28,212 nucleotides of DNA from a candidate division TA06 bacterium SM23_40 (GTDB lineage: Bacteria > LJUI01 > SM1-40): NCBI GenBank assembly GCA_001303705.1, contig LJUI01000016.1, forward strand, positions 1 to 28,212, read 5' to 3'. Shown here piece by piece: positions 1-7,919 of the stretch. Position numbers and translations under genes: made by a program. Under the pieces are notes generated by a model. That model was given only the letters and a program-made list of their open reading frames with translations. It made no database searches and was not told where the DNA came from. Each line of letters opens with the position of its first letter. The stretch's first letter is position 1.

Positions 1-221
1 TCCGAGGCCACCACGATCGCCTTGGCCCAGAAATCGAGATCGCGGTTCCCATCACCGGTGTACACACCCTCGCCGACCAGCACAGTATCCCCATCGAAGG
101 CGGCATCGATGCCGCCCTGGATTGTCGGATACTCTATCGGAACGTGCAGCACAAACGCCGGAGCAGTCACGGATACCCCGACGCACAAGACTGCACAGCA
201 CAACCACGCTAATGCTCTCAC
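1..221 (-). CDS. Secreted right-handed beta-helix protein, N-terminal part (runs off the window)
   Basis: Seventy-three codons are visible, from a GTG at 221 to the window edge. A strong Shine-Dalgarno sequence (GGGGGAGG) lies just upstream, which decides the GTG start. The first ~23 residues (VRALAWLCCAVLCVGVS...) form a hydrophobic signal peptide. They are followed by EYPTIQGGIDAAFDGDTVLV and VYTGDGNRDLDFWAKAI, the standard opening of parallel beta-helix exoproteins. The same opening occurs in the two downstream-numbered paralogs (697-1887 and 3172-3699), so this is the third member of a tandem family. It should be exported by Sec; no enzymatic function can be inferred. The C-terminal domain shared by its paralogs would lie outside the window. 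It appears to have its own promoter at 416-445. Confidence 0.85.
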   Translation of the reverse strand, partial: MRALAWLCCAVLCVGVSVTAPAFVLHVPIEYPTIQGGIDAAFDGDTVLVGEGVYTGDGNRDLDFWAKAIVVAS

Positions 222-415
222 GGCCTCCCCCTTCCCTCAGACTGCGCTCCCCGGTCAGAGATCGAGCATGAGTCCGACACTGCTTCGGAGCGGGAACCCG
301 GTACTTCGCGCCGCATACCCGACGGGCAGAATCGGACATACTCCAGGCCGAGGCACGACCGAATCGATCCTCGAACGGCACGCCACCCACATGGCAGACC
401 GTCATGTTCATTGCT

Positions 416-445
416 ATCCTATCATAACATGGCCACCCATGTCAA
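416..445 (-). promoter_or_regulatory. Sigma-70-type promoter for the first beta-helix gene
   Basis: On the minus strand, TTGACA (445-440) is followed by an 18-base spacer and TAGGAT (421-416). The -35 box is perfect and the -10 box matches at 4 of 6 positions. Transcription would start near 409, leaving a leader of about 190 bases before the GTG at 221. A 14-base repeat (448-461) sits 2 bases upstream of the -35 box. Confidence 0.5.
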
Positions 446-447
446 GG

Positions 448-566
448 TCCCGTACGTGCCCGTGTAAAGACAAACTAGAAATCCCCGGTTCTTGGCAAAA
501 TAGAAATGTCCTGTTTTGCCCCAATACGACATTATCACTTCGCTGTTGCAGATCCCGTACGTGCCC
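448..566. repeat. Direct repeats with a hairpin between them; possible mobile-element end or operator cluster
   Basis: The 14-mer TCCCGTACGTGCCC occurs at 448-461 and again at 553-566. Between the copies are an inverted repeat, GGCAAAA (494-500) / TTTTGCC (514-520), and two copies of TAGAAAT (476-482 and 501-507). The second 14-mer is itself bracketed by GTTGCA (545-550) / TGCAAC (569-574). Closely spaced short repeats like this resemble the multi-site termini of IS21-like elements or an operator array, but no transposase is present and the identification is only inferred. The rest of the 222-696 gap holds the promoter at 416-445 and the terminator at 602-631; nothing else is recognised. Confidence 0.4.
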
Positions 567-601
567 ATTGCAACCCGTCTCAGAGAAAATCTCCCCCACA
601 G

Positions 602-631
602 AAAACGAGAGCCCCCACAGCGGGAGCCCTC
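602..631 (-). terminator. Intrinsic terminator after the second beta-helix gene
   Basis: On the minus strand GAGGGCTCCC (631-622), loop GCTGT and GGGGGCTCTC (616-607) form a 10-base-pair stem with two G-U pairs. GTTTT follows. It lies about 65 bases after the stop codon at 697. Confidence 0.6.
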
Positions 632-696
632 ATTTCGATCTCGATCATTTGCTCAATGCCAGAGATGAAACTCTCGTTCTCGATTGCGGGGGAGCC

Positions 697-1887
697 TCAC
701 CAGACGATCTGCTCCTCCCCGCTGGACGATGCTGGCTCGTGCACGGTGAACCAGATCGTATCCTCGTCCCACACTTCCTCCGGGAATCCCGCGCTGGCCG
801 AGAGACGCCATGTGCCCAGCGGAGTCTGCCACGGTACGTTGTACCGTTGGAGCGTCTGCCAGGAGGAGTTCGCCGCGAAGGTCGTGTACGCCGGACCCTG
901 CAGCGGATTATGCGGCCACGGCTCCCCTTCGGGTGTCCACAGCTCGACGATCCCCCAGCAGGACTTGGGTTCATCGTGGCAGTTCACGACGCTGTACAGC
1001 ACTCTCCAGCGGTCTCCTGCGGCGACGGACTTCGATTCCGGTGTCACATAGACCACCAGCTCCTTCGACTGGTCGAAGAAGAGCGCACCCATGTCGCCCC
1101 GCGTACTATCAGGATCAAGGGAATCAGGATGGCCTGCATCGATGCTGGGTGAGGGCCAGAGCAGGCGTACGTCCCGTCTTCCGACCCGCACGAACATCGG
1201 ATCCTCGTCCAGGTTCCCGAGCCCCGTCCAGCCGCCCTCGACGTTGCTGTAGGTGACGATGGGCTCACTGCTCAGATCCACGTGGATACTGCTCCCCGTC
1301 CCTGCCTGGTTGTTCCAGACGATGCTGTTGAAGACCGTAGGGTAGGAGTGATAGAAGCAGACTATCCCGCCGCCTTCGTCAGCCTGGTTCCCCCCAATGG
1401 TATTGCTTGCGATGATCGGGTCAGAGGCAGTACAGGCGATTCCCCCGCCATAGTACGCCACATTCCGAACGATCACATTGCCGACGATCGTCGGCGAAGA
1501 AGCCAGGGCACATCGAATCCCTCCCCCGCCGCCAGGAAACCACCCGTTCGTGATCGTGAACCCCTTTATCACTGACTCCGGACCCTCTCCACGTGTGAGG
1601 TAGAAGGCACGGTGGGGATCGGAGCTGTGACCTTCACAATCGATGATCGTTGCCTCCGGTCCGTTCTCCGACATGACCACGATCGCCTTGCCCCAGAAGT
1701 CGATATCGCGGTTTCCGTCCCCCGTGTACATACCATCTGCCACGACTACAGTATCACCATCGACCGCGGCATCGACTCCCGCCTGGATGGTGGGATACTC
1801 GCTCGGTACACTGAGAACGAATGCCGAGAGATCGAGACACAGCCCGAGCACCATACCAACACCTGCGATAATCGCCAACGTCCTCAC
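697..1887 (-). CDS. Secreted right-handed beta-helix protein with shared C-terminal domain
   Basis: This gene encodes 396 residues from a GTG at 1887, preceded by GGGAGGGAG 6-8 bases upstream. Longer in-frame starts up to 2064 would add an arginine-rich, non-signal-like extension. Residues 1-25 form a signal peptide. Residues 30-57 carry the opening YPTIQAGVDAAVDGDTVVV. Residues ~110-200 hold repeated N-x4-GGGI-x-C turns of a parallel beta-helix. Residues ~211-270 contain YSNVEGGW, LDEDPMF and SIDAGHPDS, the usual end of such helices. From ~279 the ~105-residue C-terminal domain found in the neighbouring subtilase and carboxypeptidase begins, followed by a short acidic tail. No catalytic residues are evident; such helices usually bind or cleave polysaccharide or act as surface adhesins. 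The gene may be co-transcribed with the gene 177 bases upstream and ends at a clear terminator. Confidence 0.88.
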   Translation of the reverse strand: MRTLAIIAGVGMVLGLCLDLSAFVLSVPSEYPTIQAGVDAAVDGDTVVVADGMYTGDGNRDIDFWGKAIVVMSENGPEATIIDCEGHSSDPHRAFYLTRGEGPESVIKGFTITNGWFPGGGGGIRCALASSPTIVGNVIVRNVAYYGGGIACTASDPIIASNTIGGNQADEGGGIVCFYHSYPTVFNSIVWNNQAGTGSSIHVDLSSEPIVTYSNVEGGWTGLGNLDEDPMFVRVGRRDVRLLWPSPSIDAGHPDSLDPDSTRGDMGALFFDQSKELVVYVTPESKSVAAGDRWRVLYSVVNCHDEPKSCWGIVELWTPEGEPWPHNPLQGPAYTTFAANSSWQTLQRYNVPWQTPLGTWRLSASAGFPEEVWDEDTIWFTVHEPASSSGEEQIVW

Positions 1888-2064
1888 TGTCTTTCTCCCT
1901 CCCCTTGCCCCTCGGGGACGTTCAGCCGGTCCTTCTCCCAGGAGAACCCGCTGTGAACCATCTCTATATCCCCTCCACAGCCCGAATCGCGCCCACAGCC
2001 CTCCACTTCGCCCCCTCCAGGCTTGCCAAGACAGGGTGGGGGCCGGAGCCCGTCTTCTATTCAC

Positions 2065-3066
2065 CTACGGCTCCACCACCCTGATAGTGAACCTGTCCGT
2101 GTCGTACAGCGTTGCCGGAGGAAGTCCGATGCCGGAGCGATATCCGTACGTGCCGGCCACCGCGGACAGAGGCACATCGTGAACGAGGTGGCGTTGCACC
2201 ACGGCCCCTGCCGGCAGGGTGTAGTGGTCCGGCCCCAGAACGGTCCGAGTGCCGCCGCCCGGCAGGACTGTCTCACTGAGCACCCACATCAATTCAGGCT
2301 GTGCCCAGCGGTTGATCACGGTGTATGTCACTCCGAGCTGCCCGCCGGCAGAGACCTGAGATGTGTCAGGCGTCAGATAGAGCGTCAGATAGTCATCCTG
2401 GTCGAAGAAGTACGCACCTATGTCGCTCCGCGTGCCGTCCCCATCGAGTGAATCCGGATGTCCGGCGTCGATGCAGAGCGACCCCCAGAGAAGTCGAAAA
2501 TCGCGTCGCTCCGCCAGGACGAAGAGCGGATCCACGTCGAGGTTGCCCTCGCCGGGCCACCCCCCCTCCACATCGCAGTATGTCACCACCGGATACGACT
2601 CGAACTCCGCTATGATCTCGTCAGCCTCATTGCCCCAAAGGACGGTATTATTGATGGCGGGCGAACTGAAGCCCCACGCGTAGAGGCCGCCTCCCAAGGA
2701 ATCTGCGGAGTTTGCAGTTATCGTATTTCGATTGATAGCAGGCGATGCGAACGAGAGGAGATACATCCCCCCTCCTAACAGAGAGCTGTTGCGGGCGATG
2801 ACATTGCGAGCGAACGTCGGAGACGCCGCGATGCACGAAACGCCGCCGCCATACCAGCCGCTGCTGTTGCCGACGATCCAGTTGCGCTCGATGAACGCCG
2901 CGGAGTAGTCGGCACAGAAGAGCCCACCAGCATCCACCTCCGATATGTTGCCCATTACCACGTTCCTGACGACGAGTGCCGGTGACCCCATGAGGCCGAT
3001 GGCGGCACCAGAGGCAGCGGTATTGGCCACGATCAGATTGTCTCTTATTTTTGGAGTAGAGTGCAT
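2065..3066 (-). CDS. Beta-helix protein, C-terminal part of a gene split by an in-frame TGA
   Basis: This is the distal half of one gene whose proximal half is 3172-3699. Both halves are in the same frame, and the frame is open from 3171 down to 2065, so only the TGA at 3174-3172 separates them. The coordinates given begin at the first ATG (3066), which has no good ribosome site, so independent translation is doubtful. The protein shows about six further beta-helix turns (GGGVSC, GGGMYL, GGGLYAW), then YCDVEGGWPGEGNLDVDP and CIDAGHPDS. It ends in the ~105-residue shared C-terminal domain: VSAGG, VLPGGGTR, LGP, VPLSAVAGTYGY, DTDRFTIRVVEP. It is either a recent pseudogene, a readthrough product or the result of a base error. 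Its C-terminal domain is intact and conserved, which argues against long decay. Confidence 0.75.
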   Translation of the reverse strand: MHSTPKIRDNLIVANTAASGAAIGLMGSPALVVRNVVMGNISEVDAGGLFCADYSAAFIERNWIVGNSSGWYGGGVSCIAASPTFARNVIARNSSLLGGGMYLLSFASPAINRNTITANSADSLGGGLYAWGFSSPAINNTVLWGNEADEIIAEFESYPVVTYCDVEGGWPGEGNLDVDPLFVLAERRDFRLLWGSLCIDAGHPDSLDGDGTRSDIGAYFFDQDDYLTLYLTPDTSQVSAGGQLGVTYTVINRWAQPELMWVLSETVLPGGGTRTVLGPDHYTLPAGAVVQRHLVHDVPLSAVAGTYGYRSGIGLPPATLYDTDRFTIRVVEP

Positions 3067-3171
3067 GCACGAGATGGCACCGCCGGTCGTCCCGTGGTTG
3101 CCCCGGAAGGTGTTCCGTTCGATGATCGGCGCTGAATCTTCGCAGCGGATCCCGCCGCCGCCACAGATCCC

Positions 3172-3699
3172 TCACGTGCCCAGAGCGGTGTTATTCAGGA
3201 ACAGGTTCCCCACGATGAGTGCCATCGACGTATCTGCACAGTAAATCCCGCCACCATGATAGGCCACGTTGTCCTCTAGGATGCACTCTGTAATCGTCGG
3301 CGAGGATCCTTCGCACAATATCCCCCCACCGAAATCATAGGTAAAGTACCCGCCCCTGATGCCGAGCCCCTGAACCACAGAAGATTCGCGCTCCCCCTTG
3401 TTGAAGTGGAACGCGCGATGCCAATCGGAAGGGGTCCCCTGGCAATCGATGACCGTGGCTTCGGGCCCGTTCTGGGAGGACACGAGGATCGCCTTCCCCG
3501 TGAACTCCAGGTCGCGGTTCCCCGTGCCGGTGTACACCCCGTCGGCTATGAGCACGGTATCCCCATCGACTGCCGCATCGATCCCTGCCTGGATCGTCGG
3601 CTCTTCGGCGGGCACATGGATGACGAGCGCCAAAGCGCCCGTGGTCGGCGTGAGTAACATTGTCAGGACAGCCAGAATCGACAACCGGTTTCTGTTCAT
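3172..3699 (-). CDS. Beta-helix protein, N-terminal part ending at a premature TGA
   Basis: This part has 175 residues from the ATG at 3699 (a GTG at 3702 directly precedes it; GAAGAGG lies just upstream). Residues ~1-25 form a signal peptide (hydrophobic run ILAVLTMLLTPTTGALAL). Then come PTIQAGIDAAVDGDTVLI and VYTGTGNRDLEF, nearly identical to the paralogs at 1-221 and 697-1887. The first helix turns are present (FGGGILC, YHGGGIYC). The frame stops after NNTALGT and continues without shift into GICGGGGIRC and the rest of the helix. In this turn the spacing between the conserved N and GGGI is about six residues longer than in the other turns. That places the stop within a small insertion. 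Transcription probably starts at the promoter at 3935-3963. Confidence 0.75.
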   Translation of the reverse strand: MNRNRLSILAVLTMLLTPTTGALALVIHVPAEEPTIQAGIDAAVDGDTVLIADGVYTGTGNRDLEFTGKAILVSSQNGPEATVIDCQGTPSDWHRAFHFNKGERESSVVQGLGIRGGYFTYDFGGGILCEGSSPTITECILEDNVAYHGGGIYCADTSMALIVGNLFLNNTALGT

Positions 3700-3934
3700 C
3701 ACCTCTTCTCGCTATCTTCGTGTTGGCGGCCAGCGCGGAACATCGCCAGACGACGATGAGCCGCTACCTCGTCCTCTCACTTCACAGACCCCGACAGGTT
3801 GCCGGAAGAGCCCGCTCCTACTGCCGCGCGCGCCTTTCGGGGCGCGAGCGCTCTGCTTGCTCCGGTTCAATCCTCGCTTCGATGAGGAACCGCGCCCACG
3901 GGCGATCCGGCTCCTCTGGCGCCCGCTTCACAGG

Positions 3935-3963
3935 ATTATACACAACTATCGTCGCGAGATCAA
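3935..3963 (-). promoter_or_regulatory. Sigma-70-type promoter for the split beta-helix gene
   Basis: Minus strand: TTGATC (3963-3958), 17-base spacer, TATAAT (3940-3935). The -10 box is perfect and the -35 box matches at 4 of 6. The start would be near 3928, leaving a leader of ~230 bases. It is divergent from the subtilase promoter at 4071-4100, so the 3703-4373 gap is a two-way control region. Confidence 0.55.
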
Positions 3964-4070
3964 GCACTATCTTCGTGTGCGCGCCCCGAGGGCCAGACCG
4001 CCGTTCGATCTGCGCGAAACGCGCTTTCTGGCAAAGGACGCTGGATGCGGTGGGCGCTGTGACTTCGGCG

Positions 4071-4100
4071 TTGACAATCGTGACGGATTGCTGCTATAAT
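4071..4100 (+). promoter_or_regulatory. Strong sigma-70-type promoter for the subtilase gene
   Basis: TTGACA (4071-4076), 18-base spacer, TATAAT (4095-4100): both boxes are perfect. Transcription would begin near 4107, about 267 bases before the ATG at 4374. Confidence 0.7.
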
Positions 4101-4181
4101 CCCTACCAGAGCCCCCTCCATTAACAACGCACCTGAGAAACGAACCCCGAAACGGCCCTCGCCCCGCCCATTTCGAGCCCT

Positions 4182-4281
4182 TCTCTATTGGTAGGAGCGG
4201 CTGTCACTCCGTTCCCCGTGCGGCGGACTCCACATACCAGGGAACACAGTCACTCATTTCCCTGTTCCCGCCAATAGGAGA
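4182..4281 (+). promoter_or_regulatory. Structured 5' leader of the subtilase mRNA
   Basis: A closing stem pairs TCTC-TATTGG (4182-4191) with CCAATA-G-GAGA (4271-4281, one bulged base). Inside it, GGGAACA (4240-4246) pairs with TGTTCCC (4263-4269). The fold ends about 80 bases before the ribosome site (AAGGAG, 4361-4366). It does not match any riboswitch consensus that I recognise. A role in translation or mRNA stability is inferred only. Confidence 0.35.
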
Positions 4282-4373
4282 TGGCATCCGCACGGTCTCT
4301 CCAGGTGAGGAGCAGAAGTCGGCAAGCCCTCGACGGACCAGGGCATCCACCGTCCAACAGAAGGAGTGTTCTC

Positions 4374-6257
4374 ATGAAACGAGCAGCGGTCATGAGCGGA
4401 GCTCTCGTAATGGTGATGGCGTTTGGCGCACTGGCATCGACCTCGTTCGTCGGCATCACCGCTCCCCTTCGCGAACAGATGGCGATGGTCAACTCAGACG
4501 AGCTGATACGCGTCAACCTGGTGATGACCAATCACCTCGACCCCGGATACCTGTCAGAACGCGCCGCCGGCATGAGCAAGGTCGAGCGACGCCGCTTCGT
4601 GCTGGATGAGCTCAAGAGATTCTCGGAGAGCTCCCAACGGGAAGTGCGGGGATATCTCGAGAAGATGGAAGCGTCGGGACACGTAGACAACATCCAGATC
4701 ATCTGGATGGCAAATGCGATCAACTTCGAGGCCACTCCCGCGGTGATCGAACGCCTTGCCCGTTTGAAGGGAGTGCGGAGCATCGACTGGGACGAGCCGT
4801 TCCCCCTCGAGACCCTCCTCGATCTGCCGGAGAAGACCCCGCACAGGGTGGGCGCTGGCGACCAGTATCTCTGGAACCTGGAACGGATCAGGGCCCCTGA
4901 GGTCTGGGATCTCGGCTTCACCGGACAGGGGGTCGTCATCGGCAACATCGACACGGGCACGGACTACAACCACCCCGATCTGGCTGACCACATCTGGATC
5001 AACGAAGGTGAGATTCCCAATAACGGGATAGACGACGACAACAACGGCTATATCGATGACTGGCGGGGGTGGGATTTCGTCAACAACGATAACGATCCCA
5101 TGGACCAGAGCGGCCACGGCACCAGTACCGCCGGGATCGCTGCCGGGGATGGAACCGGAGGGACCCAGACCGGCGTCGCCCCTGATGCCGAGATCATGAT
5201 CCTCCTGAGCGGCGGCGAGGGACCGGCCTGGGCGGCTGTCCAGTATGCCGCCGACAACGGCGCCGATGTCGTCACCAGTTCACAAAGCTACAAGTTCGGC
5301 TATCACCAGCCGGATTACGGCATGTTCCGCCAGATGGCCGAGTATGAACTGGCGGCGGGCGTCATCCATTCCAATTCGATCGGGAACCAGGGTGGCGATC
5401 CGGCGCACCCCATCCCCTGGAACATCTCCACGCCGGGGAATTGCCCGCCGCCGTGGCTTCACCCGGACCAGACGCTCATCGGCGGGCTGTCGTCGACACT
5501 CGGTTGCGGCGCAACCGACATCAACGACATCATCAAGAGCTACTCCGGGCGCGGGCCGGCTGCCTGGGAAGACATCCAGGCGTACTACCCATCCTATCCT
5601 CATCCGATGCCGCCAGAGTACTGGGACTACCCCTACGACAACGGGAACCAGATGGGTCTGTTGAAGCCCGACGTGAGTGCGCCGACCGACGTGACGACGA
5701 CGCAGCTGGGTGGCGGGTATACCAGCGGCTTCAGCGGCACATCCGCAGCCACCCCCCATCTCGGCGGTTCGCTCTGCCTCATGCTCTCTGCGGCGCCCTC
5801 TGCCACGCCTGCCATGCTCTGCGAGGCGATCCAGATGACGGCGCTCGATCTGGGTGCCCCGGGCAAGGATAACTTGTATGGTGCCGGAAGGATCGACGTG
5901 TACGAGGCAGTGCAGGCGCTCATGGTCGGCGCGGTCTCTCTCCAGCTGGCACCGGGAACCTCGTCAGTGCCGCAGGGCGGGACGTTTGAGATCGAGGTGA
6001 CGGCCACCAATAACACCGGTGAGGTGCAGGTGTTCGACGCGTGGGCCGACGTCGTTCTCCCGAACAGCAATCCCTATGGGCCGGTGGCAGGTCCCAGGAC
6101 AGTGACCCTCGGCCCAAACCAGACCCGGGTCCGGACAGTCACACAGCGGATTCCTTCGACTGCGCCGCTGGGAGCCTACACGTACTGCGGGAAGATCGGC
6201 ACCTATCCTGATGACGTTATGGATCAGGACTGCTTCGACATCGAGGTGACACCGTAG
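4374..6257 (+). CDS. Secreted S8 family serine peptidase (subtilase) with propeptide and shared C-terminal domain
   Basis: The protein has 627 residues. The ATG at 4374 is chosen because AAGGAG lies 7 bases upstream and a signal peptide follows at once (MKRAAVMSGALVMVMAFGAL); an upstream in-frame ATG at 4281 lacks both. Residues ~45-150 resemble an I9-type inhibitory propeptide. The catalytic triad is visible: Asp193 in NIDTGTDYNHPDL, His248 in QSGHGTSTAGI and Ser457 in SGFSGTSAATPH, with oxyanion Asn338 in SNSIGNQGG. An acidic insert at ~218-244 (GIDDDNNGYIDDW) looks like a calcium-binding loop. Residues ~521-627 are the C-terminal domain shared with the M14 protein at 7920-10385 and the beta-helix proteins. 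The product is an exported endopeptidase, probably matured by propeptide removal. It is a single-gene unit with its own promoter and a terminator at 6312-6358. Confidence 0.95.
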   Translation: MKRAAVMSGALVMVMAFGALASTSFVGITAPLREQMAMVNSDELIRVNLVMTNHLDPGYLSERAAGMSKVERRRFVLDELKRFSESSQREVRGYLEKMEASGHVDNIQIIWMANAINFEATPAVIERLARLKGVRSIDWDEPFPLETLLDLPEKTPHRVGAGDQYLWNLERIRAPEVWDLGFTGQGVVIGNIDTGTDYNHPDLADHIWINEGEIPNNGIDDDNNGYIDDWRGWDFVNNDNDPMDQSGHGTSTAGIAAGDGTGGTQTGVAPDAEIMILLSGGEGPAWAAVQYAADNGADVVTSSQSYKFGYHQPDYGMFRQMAEYELAAGVIHSNSIGNQGGDPAHPIPWNISTPGNCPPPWLHPDQTLIGGLSSTLGCGATDINDIIKSYSGRGPAAWEDIQAYYPSYPHPMPPEYWDYPYDNGNQMGLLKPDVSAPTDVTTTQLGGGYTSGFSGTSAATPHLGGSLCLMLSAAPSATPAMLCEAIQMTALDLGAPGKDNLYGAGRIDVYEAVQALMVGAVSLQLAPGTSSVPQGGTFEIEVTATNNTGEVQVFDAWADVVLPNSNPYGPVAGPRTVTLGPNQTRVRTVTQRIPSTAPLGAYTYCGKIGTYPDDVMDQDCFDIEVTP

Positions 6258-6311
6258 CGGATCGCAGAGTGTCACTGACTGACAGTTCACTGACTATCAG
6301 TGATGAATGAA

Positions 6312-6358
6312 ATGAGCGACCTCGCGGGATCCGCAGAACCGCGAGGTTGCTCATCTTT
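6312..6358. terminator. Bidirectional intrinsic terminator between convergent genes
   Basis: ATGAGCGACCTCGCGG (6312-6327) pairs with CCGCGAGGTTGCTCAT (6339-6354): 16 base pairs with one G-U/A-C position and an 11-base loop. The plus strand continues CTTT and the minus strand TTTCATTCATC, so it can end both the subtilase transcript and the convergent transcript from 7706. Confidence 0.65.
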
Positions 6359-6509
6359 CGGCGCGAGTATTGACCTGAGCGCGGCCTCTCAGTGCCCACA
6401 CCGGCTCATCTGTATGCGAACGGCCCCCCAATTGTCAGTTGCTGCATGCAGGAAACAGGACCGCCGGTGCGGCGGTCCTGGCAACGCAGACCCTCTTTCA
6501 ACCGCTGCC

Positions 6510-7706
6510 TCACTTCGCCTCGTCCAGAGAGAGATATGGGAGGGCCGGTATCCTGCCGCACATCACGCTGTACGGGCCCGAACCAGCCGTCCAGATAACG
6601 GGGATATGAGTTGCCTGGGCCGGCACGCTCGGCGGCACATTAGGATGACGACAGTTACTCTCCCCCGTCGAGACCGCGAGCGGCATGATGCTCCAGTTGT
6701 TACCGTTCCACACTTTGTAGCAGATCGCTCTATCGCTCGGACCGCCCATAACACGCGAATAGACGACATAGAGCGTCTCACCAGAGCGCGTCAGCATCGG
6801 AAGAAAGTTGTTGTTGCCCGGATTCTCATCAACCACCCGATACTGCCACTCACCTGTGCCTCCCGAAAAATGCTTCCACGCATGCCGGAGCAACCCCGAA
6901 TAGTCCGTATCCTGCCACACAAGATGAAACGTACTGTCCCCTACCACCGAAACGCTGAACTGGCGCGTGCATGTCCCCCAGTAGATCGTCGAATCCGCAT
7001 GCCCCACCCACTCAGACCCATCCCACCTGTAATACCGATACCCCTGCCCATCATACCAGATCACCGCCGCCGGCTTCCCCATATACTCAACTGAGCCGAT
7101 CCGCACGTTCGAATACCCCGTCTCGCGAACATACCCCGAATCCGCCGGCGTCACATACCAGCTCGCACCACCATCCGTCGACCGGTGATACCGCACATTC
7201 CCCACCGCCGAATAGGAGGACCGCGTGAACACCCACACCGTATCGCCACCACTAGAGGCCAGCAGTGACCCCCGTTTCCAGTGCCCGGGCGCCACCGTGG
7301 CGAGCGTTACGACAGTGCGCAGATCCCCATATGTCCGGGCCGGTGCATCCATCCGCCTGAAACGCTGCGTCTGGTCACCGGCCTCGGGAAATGTGAAAAA
7401 GAGGTTCGACTTATCGTCACCGGCCATCATCGCATGGTAGTCGAGCCAGTTGGCAATGGTAATCGAGTCGGGATCGAGGCCTGTCCAGGTCAGCCCGCCG
7501 TCGGTGCTCATCTTGAGATTGCCCTGGTGCCGGCCGAACAGAACCCACCACCAGTCCGGGTTTTTCTGCGACACGTGCACCTTGTGCCGCGGTATGCCCA
7601 GAGTGGCATTGGGATCACTTGTCGTGGCAATCAGAATATCCGACAGGCTCTGCATCGAGGTGAGACAAACGGCACAAAGAACCGATAGGACTATGGCACG
7701 CAACAT
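6510..7706 (-). CDS. Secreted Asp-box (BNR/sialidase-like beta-propeller) protein of unknown function
   Basis: The protein has 398 residues. The ATG at 7706 is chosen over 7739 because AGGAG precedes it and a signal peptide follows (MLRAIVLSVLCAVCLTSM). Two Asp-box motifs are visible, STDGGLTW (67-74) and STDGGASW (176-183). Further Trp-rich beta-strand repeats follow (AVIWYDGQGYRYYRW, FHLVWQDTDYSG, ICYKVWNGNNW). This matches the fold of sialidase-like propellers. The Arg triad and the Tyr/Glu pair of true sialidases cannot be assigned, so enzymatic activity is not claimed. It lacks the C-terminal domain shared by its neighbours and ends shortly after the last blade. The 213-base gap upstream shows no convincing promoter; it may be read from the M14 gene before it. 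Confidence 0.8.
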   Translation of the reverse strand: MLRAIVLSVLCAVCLTSMQSLSDILIATTSDPNATLGIPRHKVHVSQKNPDWWWVLFGRHQGNLKMSTDGGLTWTGLDPDSITIANWLDYHAMMAGDDKSNLFFTFPEAGDQTQRFRRMDAPARTYGDLRTVVTLATVAPGHWKRGSLLASSGGDTVWVFTRSSYSAVGNVRYHRSTDGGASWYVTPADSGYVRETGYSNVRIGSVEYMGKPAAVIWYDGQGYRYYRWDGSEWVGHADSTIYWGTCTRQFSVSVVGDSTFHLVWQDTDYSGLLRHAWKHFSGGTGEWQYRVVDENPGNNNFLPMLTRSGETLYVVYSRVMGGPSDRAICYKVWNGNNWSIMPLAVSTGESNCRHPNVPPSVPAQATHIPVIWTAGSGPYSVMCGRIPALPYLSLDEAK

Positions 7707-7919
7707 CTCTCTCTCCTGCGGAACACGTCCCTCCACCACCTACCCAGTTCACAGCTTCCGCAGAGCCCGCACACATGGCCTCATTCGGCCAGCGCTTTCA
7801 TCCTGACCAGCATCTCCGCTTCCCGGGAAATGGATCTTATCGCCACCTACGCCACTGCCCCGTACTCCATGGATCCCCGCTCAACGCCATGTCTGCTCGG
7901 CAGCACGCCGTGTCACGCG

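Noticed and set aside
414-574. A 48-codon minus-strand frame (begins MGTYGICNSE) and an overlapping 61-codon frame across the repeat cluster
   Set aside because: They run through direct repeats and a promoter, lack a ribosome site and match no domain; they are better explained as repeat sequence.
697-2064. Longer N-terminus for the second beta-helix protein, beginning at 2064
   Set aside because: The added 59 residues are arginine/glycine/tryptophan-rich and precede a normal signal peptide; the GTG at 1887 has a strong ribosome site and matches the paralogs.
3145-3174. Possible selenocysteine codon at the TGA in the beta-helix gene, with GGATC/GATCC pairing just downstream
   Set aside because: The stem is only five base pairs with a long loop, the position is not a conserved cysteine in paralogs, and the stop sits in extra residues of one helix turn; a mutation or base error is simpler.
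6510-7706. Annotation of the Asp-box protein as a sialidase
   Set aside because: Two Asp boxes support the propeller fold, but the arginine triad and catalytic Tyr/Glu could not be located, so an enzymatic name is not justified.
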